From positions 806,001 through 870,000 of the forward strand of contig JAAVVG010000011.1 in the NCBI GenBank assembly GCA_012976225.1: a stretch of DNA of 64,000 nucleotides, given 5' to 3'. How positions within the stretch are numbered: position 1 is the stretch's first letter; every line of letters starts with the position of its first letter. The position numbers and the translations under genes were made by a program. Of this stretch, positions 25,207 through 36,572 are shown in pieces. The notes below the pieces were generated by a model. That model saw nothing but the letters and a program-made list of their open reading frames with translations, ran no database searches and was not told where the DNA came from. This DNA comes from Golubevia sp. BC0850. Its lineage: Eukaryota > Basidiomycota > Exobasidiomycetes > Golubeviales > Golubeviaceae.

Positions 25207-27011
25207 CTAGTGGTAGTCCTCCTCTTCACCAGGGACAGTCTCCAAGGTATCAATTTCCAACAAAGCTTCACGAATAATTTGAACCCCTCTTTCCAAATGC
25301 TTCTCCTCAATAACCAAAGGAGGAGTCAATCTAATAATGTTAACATGAGTAGGTTTAGCCAAAAGACCTTTAGATTTCAAAAGCAAACATAATTGCCAAG
25401 CAGATCTATTCTTCTTTGATTGAGATTCGTCGATAACGATAGCGTTCATTAGACCTTTTCCTCTGACTTCCTTTAACATTGGGATTTCAGATTTGATGGC
25501 ATTCAAAGATGATCTAAACTTTTGACCTAAAACTTCAGCTCTTTCAGAAAGTTTCTCATCGATTAAAACGTCTAAAGCAGTTGCAGCTACTGCACAACCT
25601 AGAGGGTTTCCACCATAAGTAGAACCATGTTCACCAGGTTTGATACATAACATAACTTCCTTATCAGCTAGAACACAAGAGACTGGGTAGACTCCACCAG
25701 AAAGAGCTTTTCCTAAAGTAATCATATCAGGTCTAACTCCTTCATCGTGTTGGCAGCATAGCATTTTACCAGTTCTTCCTAAACCAGTCTGAATCTCATC
25801 ACAGATAAAGAGAACCTTGTGTTTCTTACAAAGTTCTTGAACCTTCATTAGATAACCTTTATCAGGGACCATGATTCCAGCCTCTCCTTGAATAGGTTCA
25901 ACCAAAAATGCACAAACATCCTTTCCATGTTTCTCTAAAACTGCTTCTAAATCTTCAGCATGATTGTAACGAATCTTTAAATCATCAACTCCTGGACCTA
26001 CACCTTCTAAGAAGGGTCCAAATCCAACTCTTGATTCTGGATCAGTAGACATGGAAACGATTCCTAAAGTTCTACCATGGAAATTCCCTTCAACTGATAA
26101 GACTTTGGCTTTTCCTTCTTCAATTCCTTTAACCATGTAACCCCATTTTCTAGCTAACTTCATTGCAGTCTCTACTGCTTCAGCTCCAGTGTTCATTGGT
26201 AAAACCATGTCGTATCCGAAGAGAGTGGTGATCTTCTCTGCGAAAGGTCCAAAGGAACTGTTATAGAAGGCTCTAGAGGATAGATTGAGCTTTTGAGCTT
26301 GAGCGACTAAGGTGGCTACGATACGTGGATGACAGTGACCTTGGTTGACAGCTGAGTAGGCAGAGAGGAAATCCAAGTATTGACGTCCTTCTGGATCCCA
26401 GACGTGAGCTCCTAGAGCGCGCTCGAAGACTACTGGAAGAGGATGGTAGCTGGAGAGGAGGAGCAGAAGAGGGGGGGGGGAGGGAGGTTGTTAGGATTGG
26501 GTCGTAGGAAGGAGTCATGGGATCAAGGTTGCTTTGAAATCAAGCCGCGGAGAATCTGACAAGAAAGAGGGGATTCTCCCCACCCTCTCTCCTTCTGTTT
26601 CCTTTAGAATCATTGAATCACCATGAGATTATCAGGCGCTCAGTCGAGTCACTGAGTCTGCTGGCGGGCCTCCCCTCCCCACCTTTCTTCTGTTGCCAAG
26701 TCCAGGATTGGTCATGCTCCTCTCCTCTCTCCTCTCCCTGTTCGACTTCTCGCTTTTGATCCATCTGTCCCTTCTCTATTTGTCTCCTTCCTTTCTACTC
26801 ACTTGTGAGCGCCATGCTTTGCCTCTAGGTCAATGGTCTGCTTGCTTGAAAGCTTTGGCGAATCAGTCGAAGCTTTGATGACGTTGCTAGCAGTATTTCC
26901 CAGTTGTTGCCCAATCTTGACTGTCTGAGCAATCTCTTTTGCGAATGGAATCTTGGAAGGAGCTACAGGAGTGGTGGTATCTCCAAGAGGGATCGAAGCG
27001 GTTGGTGCCAT
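25207..27011 (-). CDS. CAR2: Ornithine aminotransferase
   Basis: Two exons (27011-26803 and 26449-25207) splice in phase to 483 aa. The PLP enzyme converts ornithine and 2-oxoglutarate to glutamate-5-semialdehyde and glutamate in arginine catabolism. Fold type I class III aminotransferase motifs are [74 protein letters not shown] and the PLP lysine in TLGKALSGG. The N-terminal 55 residues are a Thr/Ser/Pro-rich extension not typical of yeast Car2 and may be disordered. I do not see a clear mitochondrial presequence. Confidence 0.95.
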
Positions 27012-27118
27012 GAGGTGCAGATGAAAGTGAAGTGAAAGAAAGGAAAGGGAAGGGAAGAAGAGGATGCTCTGGTTTGCTTGCAGTTGCTGTCTTAGCTATT
27101 GAGATCTAAGAATGGACA

Positions 27119-27154
<36 letters not shown>

Positions 27155-27514
27155 GTGGCAGAGAAAGGAGGAAGGCAGGAGCAAAGGAAAGGTTCCAACG
27201 TTTCAAGAGTCGAGACCTTGTCTTGTGACGCTCTAATGCCACGTGGCAAAATCGACGTCATCCTCTGTTTTGGATTAACTTTCCTGATTGCTTAGAATGT
27301 AGGTGAGTCCCTCAATGGAAATCAATCAACTCACGAGAGAGACTAGAGAAAGACCGCGATGTCCCTGAAGGGGATGGAACGCCACCCTCCCTCAGTCCCT
27401 GAATGGAACCCTCACATCCTCTCAAAAGAGCATTCAGAAGGAACAGGCTCTTCAGAAGGAACAGAACAAAACTGACTTCTCACCTTCATCCATACTTTCT
27501 CTTTATTTTCCAAG
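27012..27514. other. Divergent intergenic region with a GA microsatellite
   Basis: This lies between the aminotransferase ATG and the ATG of the decayed arylsulfotransferase-like gene. It has a (GA)n run near 27126-27152. No gene is visible. Confidence 0.5.
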
Positions 27515-28634
27515 ATGAGATTCTCCCTTCTCGTATCCCTTCTCCTACTCGCCACTCTCTCCCGTGTCAAGTTCATCTCCCGACCTGACTCGAAGCCACC
27601 CAATCTGAGCCTGGCTTATTAAGCTCCAGACCTCCTTCTAAGCACCACTCAATCTCAAATGAACCAATCTTTCTATCCCCTTGGGGGTGGGTCAAACAAA
27701 GCGCTTCATACCTTTGACTCAGATCTGAACCTGGTCTACATGGGTCCAAATCGCAAACAATCAATCGAAACCTTCAGCTTCGGAGTACAGGAATACAAAG
27801 AAAAGCCTGTCCTATCTCTTTGGAATGGTGGGCTAAGCCCTTACATTCCGGGAACTGGTGAGTAACATAAGAACGAGTTGCGACTTCGCAGCTACTCACC
27901 CCGCCTTCGATTTGCTTTGCGGGCATAGGTCATGGTGTCAACCTTCTCTACGACGACTCGTATCAATTGAAGGCTGTCTACCAAGCCTCTCCAGGATTTC
28001 AAGACCCTGATGTCCGCGAAAATCAACTTGAGACGGCGGCAAGAGTGCTTTGGTTTCTTCTACTAGAACTGTTGGACCTCTCGATTTGACAGCGTATGGA
28101 GGTCCAAAGGATGGCTGGTACTGGATGCTTGTTTCCAAGAGTCAGTCAGGTTTTCATCGTACCTCACCCCTTCACCAAGTTGGATTGCGAGGGATAATCG
28201 GGGAAAGTCAAAAGAAAAAGGGGGGGGGCGAGAACTTTAGAAGTTGACTGCACGTCTTTTTTCTCCCGCCAGAATCGATCTGAAATCTCTCAGACCGAAG
28301 TTCACCTTCTGTCCTTTCGAAGCTGACATACCTCTGAGTGATTCTTTTGCCCCTGTAGGTAACGAAACTTTCCTCTATCCATGGGACAACTTTCACGTAA
28401 GTTCTTTTGAGAGGGTTCTGGAGCGAACTGAGTCTCAAGGGGTCTTCGCTTGACTCTTCACAGGGTAATTCCATAAACAAAGATAGTTTCGGGAACTATC
28501 TCTTCAGCTCTAGAAATATTTACGCCATCTTCTACCTTAATCCTTTGGGTCAAATCATCTGGCAGCTGGGTGGCAAACGGTCCACCTTTCATGGCAATGG
28601 GGCTTCGTTCCGCTGGCAACACCATGGAAAGTGA
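27515..28634 (+). pseudogene. Truncated, decaying arylsulfotransferase-like (ASST family) gene
   Basis: An ATG at 27515 opens a signal-peptide-like segment (RFSLLVSLLLLATLS) and the family start FISRPDSKPP. Later matches are GVQEYKEKPVLSLWNGG, GHGVNLLYDDSYQL, DLTAYGGPKDGW, YPWDNFHGNSINKDSFGNYL and IIWQLGGKRSTFHGNGASF, ending RWQHHGK. A TAA at 27620 interrupts the frame, which stays open on both sides. A one-base-class shift lies in exon 2 near 28040. Introns 27858-27928 and at 28397 onward still have canonical ends. Full-length homologues continue roughly 150-200 residues past WQH, so the 3' third is missing. Probably a dead gene for a secreted or membrane-bound sulfotransferase-like protein. 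Confidence 0.7.
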
Positions 28635-28656
28635 TTGAAAGTGATTCTCTACTCAC

Positions 28657-29490
28657 GATTGAACCTTCAACGGTGACGGTACCAGTTGAACTTGGATTTC
28701 CGATCGCTTTCTGCTGGTTGGAGTCTAGGAAGTAAACGATCTAGTTGTCGATGATGAAAGTCTCGGCTCTTTTGACCGGTTCAGGAGTGACATCTCTGAC
28801 TGCCATTTCAATCTCAGGGGCTTCGATTTTACGTTGAGGCATTGCTGAATAAGGCTGGCCGTTAGTCACCCAGGCTGAGAGAGGAGGTGGAATGAGATGA
28901 AAGGAGTCAATTGAGAGTCCAGTGAATTGAAAGAGATCTATGGAATGAGATGAAAGGAGTCAATTGAGAGTCCAGTGAATTGAAAGAGATCTAGACTTAC
29001 TCAAAGTGTCAACCTCAGTGTCAACCTCGGGGAAGTTCCCGCTGCAGATGCTACCTAAATGGTTTTAACACGCTTGCTTCATGGTCAGCATGACTGAGTT
29101 CATGGCGTTACAAGCATCTCCTCTATCCGGGATATTTGAGCAGACTAGACAAGAGTCAGCTGATCCAGCCCCAACTCCCAGGCAGTTCTGGCTGGCAGAG
29201 AGGCTACATCCCCCACTTGAAATGACATCGCGGAGGGTATCGCAATTCGAGTTCCATTCTGACAAAGATGAGGCGGAAAACAAAATTAGTGAGGCTTACA
29301 GGAGCTGAAATACAAGTTCCCAGTACTCACCCTCCGGATAGTAGCAATTGTAATGAAGAAGAGAAGAACCTACGGCTTGATTAGCGTCTCCACAGGCGGG
29401 CTGATAGGTCAAGACCGCAGCATGAGTTGAAGATACTTGAGAAAGATCCAAAAGAAGACCTAGAGACAGAGTGGAGAGTTGAGATAGCAT
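28657..29490 (-). pseudogene. Decaying gene for a cysteine-rich secreted protein
   Basis: Exons 29490-29331, 29258-29001 and 28874-28657 join in phase across canonical introns. Residues 1-29 form a signal peptide (LSTLSLGLLLDLSQVSS). The mature part has nine Cys in about 85 residues (CGDANQ, YNCYYP, SNCDTL, GGCSLS, QNCLG, SCLVCSN, DACNAM, KQAC). A TAA at 29065-29067 ends the 117-aa frame, but coding-like sequence continues in the same frame (GSICSGNFPEVDTEVDTL) and through the next intron into WVTNGQPYSAMPQRKIEAPE, up to a TAG at 28741-28743 and beyond. Either the gene is broken and 3'-truncated, or the short 117-aa product is still made. I do not recognise the family; it is effector-like in form. 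Confidence 0.6.
28888..28993. repeat. Perfect 53-bp tandem duplication
   Basis: The 53-bp unit starting TGGAATGAGATG occurs twice head to tail, 28888-28940 and 28941-28993, with no difference that I can see. It lies in the last intron of the decaying cysteine-rich gene. Confidence 0.9.
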
Positions 29491-30012
29491 TTCTGGGGGT
29501 TTGAAGGAAGGAGAGAAGGAGAGAGAGATTGTTGCTGTTGACGAAAAGCAAACGAATCCCACCCCCTCTTACACCATGCTCCGATTTCTTGGAATTACTT
29601 CCTTCCGGTCTCGGGGCTTTCGAACAAAGTTGAAAGGGGAATCGAATCTCAAAACATCATCGGTGGCGCTCCAGGGCAGGACGAGAGAAAGAAGGGGCCA
29701 TGATCTCGTGCCTCTTCAACTTGAAAACTTCTTAGAACAGATGCGGTGAATTGATTTCGAAGCGGGTTTCCTGCACTTTTCTCAATTTCTGGTCTTTCTC
29801 GATTCGGAACTTGTTCGGAAGAGGTGAGTTCGGATCTGGGAAGCGAGCCTCAAGACGTCGATTGGGCGTCAACGGTCAAAGGTCCTTGATGACGATCAGG
29901 GGTGTGAGGTTCTCCGCTTGCTTCAGGGCTATTCTCGGAGTTTTTTTTTTGTCTGTAGGAGCCCTGGAAAGAGCTGAACAGTCTGAGCATTCAAGCCTTG
30001 TGACGTTCAAGA
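29491..30012. other. Intergenic region, no supported gene
   Basis: It lies between the decaying cysteine-rich gene and the primer-binding-site-like motif of the LTR-like repeat. It has only short unsupported frames and a T9 run near 29941-29950. Part may be internal sequence of the old element. Confidence 0.4.
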
Positions 30013-30676
30013 GCTCTGATACCAGTGCCAGTGCCAGTGCTCGAAGCGTGGCAACAATTGCCAAATATCGTCCAGCCATGTCCTTATCAGATGCTTGTAA
30101 GGAGCTATCACCATACATTCTGGCAGGTGAATGATGGAATACGATAAACACACTCCTTTACAGCTGTGGAAAAGCTGAGCTGACGCAACAGCGAAGCAAA
30201 AATTACTCTTCAAGGCGACTTTCACTTCTTCAAAAGGCTTCCGATCTCAATTAGTTCTCAGCGATCAAATTCTGCCTCAGTACTTTCTACGACCTCTCCA
30301 TTACTCAAGTCAAAGTGTTAAGGAGATCCAGGTTAAGAACTTCTGTCGACCTCAAGGCCACACTCATTTTCACATCTTCCCACCCCTTCCCATCACTCAT
30401 CCTTTTCTTCACATCCCCAAAATCCAACCCTCGTCATACTCCCAACTCCCTCTTGAATTATCAGATCAAACCACTTTGTTTCTCAAAGTTGGGTCAAGGC
30501 ACATTTCTGAATGCTACGACAGGCTTCTGATTTGACTAAGCCAGTATCTTTACATCATGTCTGCAGGGGGTTGTCATGACTGTCCTAGACTTTTCAAGTG
30601 GTAAAGTAGGCGTGGCTCTGTTCAATGCCTTGCTAGATGCTTGAAAATAAGCGTCATTTGAGTTTCTTACTCTTTA
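30013..30676 (-). mobile_element. LTR-like repeat copy A (fossil; probably Copia-type solo LTR plus primer-binding site)
   Basis: Bases 30069-30529 match 59194-58734 in inverted orientation over 461 bp of equal length, apparently without a difference. Bases 30530-30676 match 58733-58582 less well. On the minus strand the repeat is followed, after 44 bp, by TGGTATCAGAGC at 30024-30013, the usual primer-binding site for initiator-Met-tRNA-primed Copia elements. No gag or pol frame is left. It is broken, a remnant only. The near identity of the core suggests that one copy is young or that the two were homogenised. The LTR identity is an inference. Confidence 0.55.
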
Positions 30677-31032
30677 GATGAGGAGAATCGATCAGTGAGA
30701 CACTGTTTCGACGGTGGGAAAGCTAGCTGTTGAATCAGCGAATAGCCCGAACATGGCTCCTTTCAAGAGCTCTCAAAATCAACCACTTCTTTCTTTTTGT
30801 TGAAAGATCCCAGCCGTGTGCCGTGATGACTGGAATCTCTTCCAAGCGAGGCTGAAAAAACGCTTGCATTGTCTGAGATTCCCTCTCCTCCCGGGCTGGA
30901 CTTCATCCTCTTTCGTGTTCCATTGCGAGAGACATGTTGCCAGTAAATTCAATTTGTTTCTAGAGCTGAATACTTGTTTATTATCGGAAGAAACAGAAGG
31001 CACCTTCTCGCTCCCATAGTTGACACACCAGC
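30677..31032. other. Spacer between the LTR-like repeat and the DBR1 gene
   Basis: There is no supported gene. The sequence differs from the flank of repeat copy B. Confidence 0.4.
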
Positions 31033-33876
31033 TCATGTTTCGGCAGCCATCCCCCCTTGTTTCTTCAACTTCATCTCCTCCCTCTCTTTCCGACGTCTCT
31101 CAGCTGACTCCTTGATTCTGGCAATTTCCTCCGCTTCTCTGTCTTTGGCTGGAGCTGTTGGAGGTGCCGGTGCTTGTTGAGGTTGGGAAGGGGCAGCTGA
31201 TGGCGCAGAACCATCTGCAGAGAGTAAAGAACCTAGACGGAAACCATTTTGATTGTTTGGAGGCGGAAGACTGAAAGATCCCTGAGGCGGGGCTCCTTGA
31301 GGTTGAGGTTGAGGAAGCCCTTGATGAGGGGAGGGGTTGATCAAGTTCGGCACTTGTAGAAAAGCACAGAAAGATTCAGTTTGGGGATTGGTATACCAAG
31401 GAGCTGTTGAGGGTTGGGATTGGACAGAGGAAAAACGAGAAGGAGTCAAAGATAAGTCTTTCGAGGCCGAGTCTTCATTCAAAAAGTTCTCTGCAACCAG
31501 AAAGTTTTTTGAGGTAGAAGGAGTAGCAGTAGAGCCGGAACACAGCACTCACGAGGATTGTTCTCATTCCCTCCAGGTTCGTGAGGTGAAGGAGCAGTCT
31601 TGACAAAACCTTGAACGCTTCCAATAGCTAAAGGATGAGTATCGATATCCACCTCCGAAGTCTCGTTCTGATTTTCGTTGACTTTCGAATTCTTCATCAA
31701 GTTTTCTTGAACCCAGATCTCTTGTTCCTTGATCATATCCTCCAATCTCGGATCTCCGTGTTCAGGTAAAGGTGGATGCTGAGTCTTTTCCAGAGAAAGG
31801 AATGGATGCAATGCTCTGGTGATTGCTAACCAGCGATGACTGAATCGTAGAGGTGGGAAACGTCTTTCTGAAGGATTGGAAGATGGAAGTGGGATCTTGG
31901 CCCCTAGGAACGAAGGACTTGAGGTAGAAGAGGAAGAAGCGACGTGTTCATCGTACGGAGATGGGACGTCTAAGAACTGGAGGAAATCTTGTTGAGGTAG
32001 ACACTTGCTTAAAGCTAAGAAATGAGTTGCGGGAGATGAAGATCGATCTTCGTTAGTTGAAGTTGGCTTCGTCTGAGCTGCAGTTGAAGCTGGGTTTTGA
32101 CTTTGAGGTTCATTCGAACTCGGTTCATTCAAGGTTTTGGTGTTGCGAATGTTTTCAGCTGAATGTTCTTTCTTCTCGTCTATTGAGATTCCATTCCCTT
32201 TACTTCCTCCTTCCACCTCTTCTTCTTCCTCTTCCTCGAAATCGATTTCGATCTCGTCTGGGTTCTCCTTATTCTCATCTTCATTTCCATGTTGATATTG
32301 AGGTTCCTCATCATCCATCATATCATCATCATTAATGTCCAAAGCTTCAGGATTGATGTCTTTCTCCTCGGCAGCTGACTCGACCTCTCTTTCTTTACCC
32401 TTCCCCTGTGCACCTTTTTGATTCCCTGTAAATTTTCCCTTTTCACCCCAACCATCTTTCCCCCATCCCAATTCCTTTTCCTTCTTCTCCATCTCTTCGA
32501 ATCTCCAAACGCAAGAGAACTTGACGTGTAGATGAGCTGAAAACCAGTATTTTGGTTTCAAAACCTTCATCAATTCTAAAAGGGGCGGAGATCCTAGAGT
32601 TCCAGTATTGACTTCATCAGTGAAGAACTTCTTCTTCATCAAAAGACTTTTGAAGTCTCCAGCTCTTTCGATTAAGTTCGGCCAATCGTGAGAGAGAACG
32701 ATTTGAGGTAGTGAAGAAAGCTGCGGGAGTGGGAGAGTTAGGGGGTAAGAGTTGGTATCAAAACCGATCAAATGATCTGTCCGAATGCTGAAGCCCAAGC
32801 TGATGTACTTCAGCAAGGATAGAAGGAAGTTCATCTCACCTGTTTCAATCTAAGAATGTCATAAAGTCTAGTGTGATAGACACTTCGAATATCGGATTTA
32901 CTGTAGGGCATCCTCTCGAAACGACCTGTTTAGACACACAGTCAAATATCAACTTAGAGGGTCGAGACAGATGTTGTGTAAGAAACTGATTCGTTCGAAC
33001 TTACCACGAGGATAATCGTAGTCCTTGTAGATTCCAGAAACTCCCGCTATTCTGAGACCTCCAACTTCTACACATCCAGCCGATCCTAAATAGTAGATGT
33101 TCGGTGCTAGCCATCCTCCATGAAAGCTAAGAGGAGTGAGGTAGTTTGAAGCAGGTGGAACAGGAAGAGGTCGCAGTTGAACGTTGAGAATCGAGGGATG
33201 ATCAAATGGATGAGAGAAATCAATTTGTAAATCAATTTCAACAGAGACAACAGGTCGAGGAAAGGAGGGGAGAGAGAGAATTGAAGTGAGAGATTCGAAG
33301 GGCGAGCAGAGAAGAAGCGAACAAGGTCTCTCGTCTTTACGAATCCTGCCTTTGACTTACAGTTCCCACATGTAGTTACTAGCTTCATGATTCCCACCAA
33401 TGACGATTGTGAGAACGGGAGCTACCTTTTCACCAGAGTAATACTTGTGAAACTCGCCCAACTGACGAAATTTGTCGGGAACCGCTAGACATTGAAGGTC
33501 CGATTTGTTTCGAATTGCCTGGAATAGTAGCAGATGATTCGATTTGGTTGATGGAATGTCAGCAAGGAGATGAAGAGAAAGGCTCGATAAAAACTAGAAG
33601 GAACATAAACGAAGATGAAAACTTTCATCTGGATACTGACCTGGAAATCACCACACAAGAGTAAGACGTCAGCCTTGAAGTTCTTTTTGTTCTCAGCCAA
33701 GAGAATTGAAGCGTAGATTGCATCCAACTCTCCATGAGAACAACCTTCGATGGCGATCTACAGACGAATGGAAAAGACGATGAGGGAGAGAGGAAGCGTC
33801 AGTCTCAATAGAAACCACCTTCGATGGCTGTGAACGTTCTCAGCTTGAAGTATCTAGATGGTAGACTGACCTTCAT
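31033..33876 (-). CDS. DBR1: RNA lariat debranching enzyme
   Basis: Seven coding exons (33876-33871, 33757-33641, 33518-33361, 33126-33005, 32925-32840, 32720-31553, 31352-31033) splice in phase to 658 aa. It cleaves the 2'-5' bond of intron lariats in the nucleus. Metallophosphatase motifs are [40 protein letters not shown] and SAHLHVKF, the normal Dbr1 order. About 150 acidic, Ser/Asn-rich residues are inserted after the core. The C-terminus is Pro/Gln rich and ends in a charged helix. The first coding exon is just ATGAAG, and introns 1 and 2 use GTCAGT donors. The ATG is 166 bp from that of the divergent HP1 gene. Confidence 0.96.
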
Positions 33877-34042
33877 TTGAGAAAGGAAAGGAGAAAGGAG
33901 AAAAGGGAAGAGTAGAGGAAGAAATAGAAGCGAGACTTTCAATTTCATCGCGTGTCGAATGTTGGGGTGCCTCCTCTTGAGGTCTCTACCATTTACCATC
34001 CTACTCTATCCCGATCCAATCCTTTCTATCCGATATTCAATC
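33877..34042. promoter_or_regulatory. Short divergent promoter, DBR1 / HP1
   Basis: Only 166 bp separate the two start codons, so the promoters must overlap or be shared. No TATA box is evident. Confidence 0.5.
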
Positions 34043-36038
34043 ATGGCAGGTACGAAAGCGAAAGGAAGTAAAAAGTCAAACGAGATGGCATCTCCTTCGC
34101 CATCTGCTTCTGAAGACGCAACTGCAGCTGAAGCTCAACTCATGGAAGGAGTAGAAGAAGAGGACGAAGTAGAGGAGGAAGAGTTGCCAGAAGGAAACTA
34201 TTTCGTAGAGAAGATTGTAGGGCATAGAGGAGACGGTGTGAGTAACAGAAACTGGGTACTCAAAGGGGGGTGGGGAAGAACCAGAAGAGGGAGCATGATG
34301 ATGGAGAGAGCATTGAGAGAAACAACACCCTTCCGGGGAAGGGAACTGATTCTCAATCGCGTCATATAGCTTCCTCGGAGTATTCTATTGTCTGGTAGGA
34401 TCTAATCCGCGGATGCGTTGATGGAAGGACAGAGGAGCTAACCATCTGGTGATGATGGCGCGTTGCTCGCTCCTGGCTCTCATGTCTGAGACACGAGGGG
34501 AAAGCGTGCAAAATCTTTTGATGTATGTTGCCTTGACCGTTGCTAGTGGAAGCTAGAAGTGCAAGAGAGCTGACACGTATGATGCTTGATTGAGAGAGAG
34601 ACACGTTGAAGGACAACCCTCTACCTCCTTCCCTTCGCCACCGAATTCTCGCTCAAGATGTTGTCACGCGTCTTGTGTTCAACCTAGATTATTGATCAGA
34701 TCTGCTGTGACGGTTAGAAATGATCTCTGTACCCCGTGACACCTCACTGACTCATTCCCCCGCTTCTTCCTCCTGTTCTCATTACCACCACTTCACTATC
34801 ACAGAAGAACCGCGTGTACAAAGTCCGCTGGGCAGGTTATAGCGCCAAAGACGATACTTTCGAACCAGCAGATTCTTTCGAAGACAATCCTGATATCTTA
34901 GAAGAATACGAGCAGAAGATTAACAAAGGCAGCAAGCCTGGATCCTCTACCTCTGCTTCAGCCTCTTCTAAGAAGGTCCCTGCGTCCAAGGAGAAAGCTG
35001 AAAAGAAAAGTGGAAGAAAGAGCAAAGAAGTCTCAGAGAAGGATGAAGATGAATTCGTTCAAGAAGGAGTTGAAGAACTCGAGGGAGGAAAGAAAGGCGG
35101 TGATGATGATGATGATGATGATGAAGAACAAGAGATCCTTTCCAAAGCTTCTAGCAGTAAGAAAGGAGGGAAAGCTTCTGCTACTACTTCGAAGCCTTCT
35201 ACCAATGGAAACTCAAAGTCAAAGTCGGAAAGTGGATCTGGAAAAGGAAAAGCAACTGCATCAAAGAGACCTGCTGACGACGATGATGAAGAAGAAGAGG
35301 GAGATGAGCCCGAAGGTAAGTTGTTCTCAGAATTGAGGTGTTCGAGCCTGAGAGAGGTGCCATCATCTTTCACCAGCCCTGCTCTTGTCTGAAGAGACAG
35401 GCTGACAATCTCGCTCTCCTTCCCAAATTTCATTTCAACTTTACCGAACCAGAAATCGAAACCGGGTCAGCAGAAGACAACGCCCTCAGAGCGCGTCTGG
35501 AGAAAGTTAAAGATTGGGAAAACCTAGTTCAGGGTATCAAAACTCTAGAGGAGGATGAGGACCTCGACGCTTCGACCGGTCGCAAGGCTTTCAGAGTTAT
35601 CGTCATCTTGTGAGTCACGCCGCAGCGGTTGAATTTGGAACGGCTCGCACCCAACTCGCTCCTACAACCTCTGGGTCTTGGTCCGAAGCGATTGGGCTTC
35701 TGATGCTCACACCGCTTTCCATTTCACTTCTCTCATCAGCAAACCCCTTGACAAAGGAAAGAAGCGTTTCGTCATGTGCTTCGGGTCTAGCATGGTGAAC
35801 TCCAGATGCCCACAAAAGGTGAATTCAAGAAGTCAAGATAGTAGTGAACGTAGCACGAAAAGGAGTATGGGACATGATCACTGCTTTCGTTTTCTTTCGA
35901 CTGCTGACTCTTCTCCTCTTCGGGACCTCTCTCCCTTTCTCCATCGCCTTCGATCTTCTTCTCGTATCTCAGGTCATCGCTTTCTACGAAGAGGCTGTAA
36001 CATTCGCTAATAAGAATAAGAAGACCAAGACGCGCTAG
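34043..36038 (+). CDS. Heterochromatin protein 1 homologue (chromodomain + chromoshadow domain)
   Basis: Exons 34043-34237, 34805-35315, 35453-35609, 35689-35818 and 35973-36038 splice in phase to 352 aa. The protein should read H3K9 methylation. An acidic N-terminus precedes the chromodomain (about 51-105): YFVEKIVGHRGDGKNRVYKVRW, then AGYSAKDDTFEPADSF and ILEEYE. The aromatic-cage positions Tyr, Trp and Phe/Tyr are present. The hinge is Lys/Ser/Asp rich with Asp runs. The chromoshadow domain follows (DWENLVQGIKTLEEDED, FRVIVIFDW, SDAHTAFHF, SRCPQKVIAFYE). Intron 1 is 567 nt, far longer than its neighbours, and cuts the chromodomain. It resembles S. pombe Swi6/Chp2. Confidence 0.94.
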
Positions 36039-36572
36039 ATGACAATAGGGGTAGGATGAGGCGAAGACGCGCTGATTTGCTGGGTGTTGACTACATGCTT
36101 AATCTTTCTCTTCCTTTTTTTTCTTTGCAAAATCTTGGTACCCCCTGCAAATTACGTCAATCGAAGTCTCCTTCCTCGAAGAAATGATATCGAACTTCGT
36201 ATCAATCAACTTATCCGTTTCGTTTCCGTTCTTTTGATTACCTTTTTCTTTCTCCGTCGTCTATCTCGTGTGACTCCGATTTTCTCTCGAAAGTATCCAA
36301 TCAGCTCTCTTTTCTGGTGATTCTTGTTTAAACGACGCGGGGAAGGGCAGAGCCAGGCTTGTTGATAGTTGAGATCAGAAATGCTATCTTAGTACAGAAG
36401 AAATTGTAAATCGAGACACCTGAAGGGTTCTCTGAAGGTGAGTTATGAAAGCTCGCGAAGGATTCCAGAAAGTAAAAGCAAAGCTGATTCGGTCTTCGTT
36501 GAAATTGATGATAAACTATTGTTACAGAAGTTTGGCATTAGACAAGAATGATACAGGAAAAGTAGACCACAT
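36039..36572. other. Convergent 3' spacer between HP1 and UBR7 homologue genes
   Basis: The spacer holds 3' UTRs of the two converging genes. It has a T-rich stretch near 36110-36130 and no gene. Confidence 0.5.

Noticed and set aside
27126-27152. GA run as a regulatory element
   Set aside because: Purine runs are common throughout the window (for example 8640, 10462, 20491); nothing singles this one out.
28208-28480. 90-codon minus-strand frame across the sulfotransferase-like gene
   Set aside because: It is antisense to clear family motifs (YPWDNFH) and has no feature of its own.
35097-35336. Met- and Lys-rich frame in the Asp-repeat region of the HP1 gene
   Set aside because: It is the shifted reading of the GAT/GAA repeats of the HP1 hinge; the HP1 frame is proven by both chromodomains.
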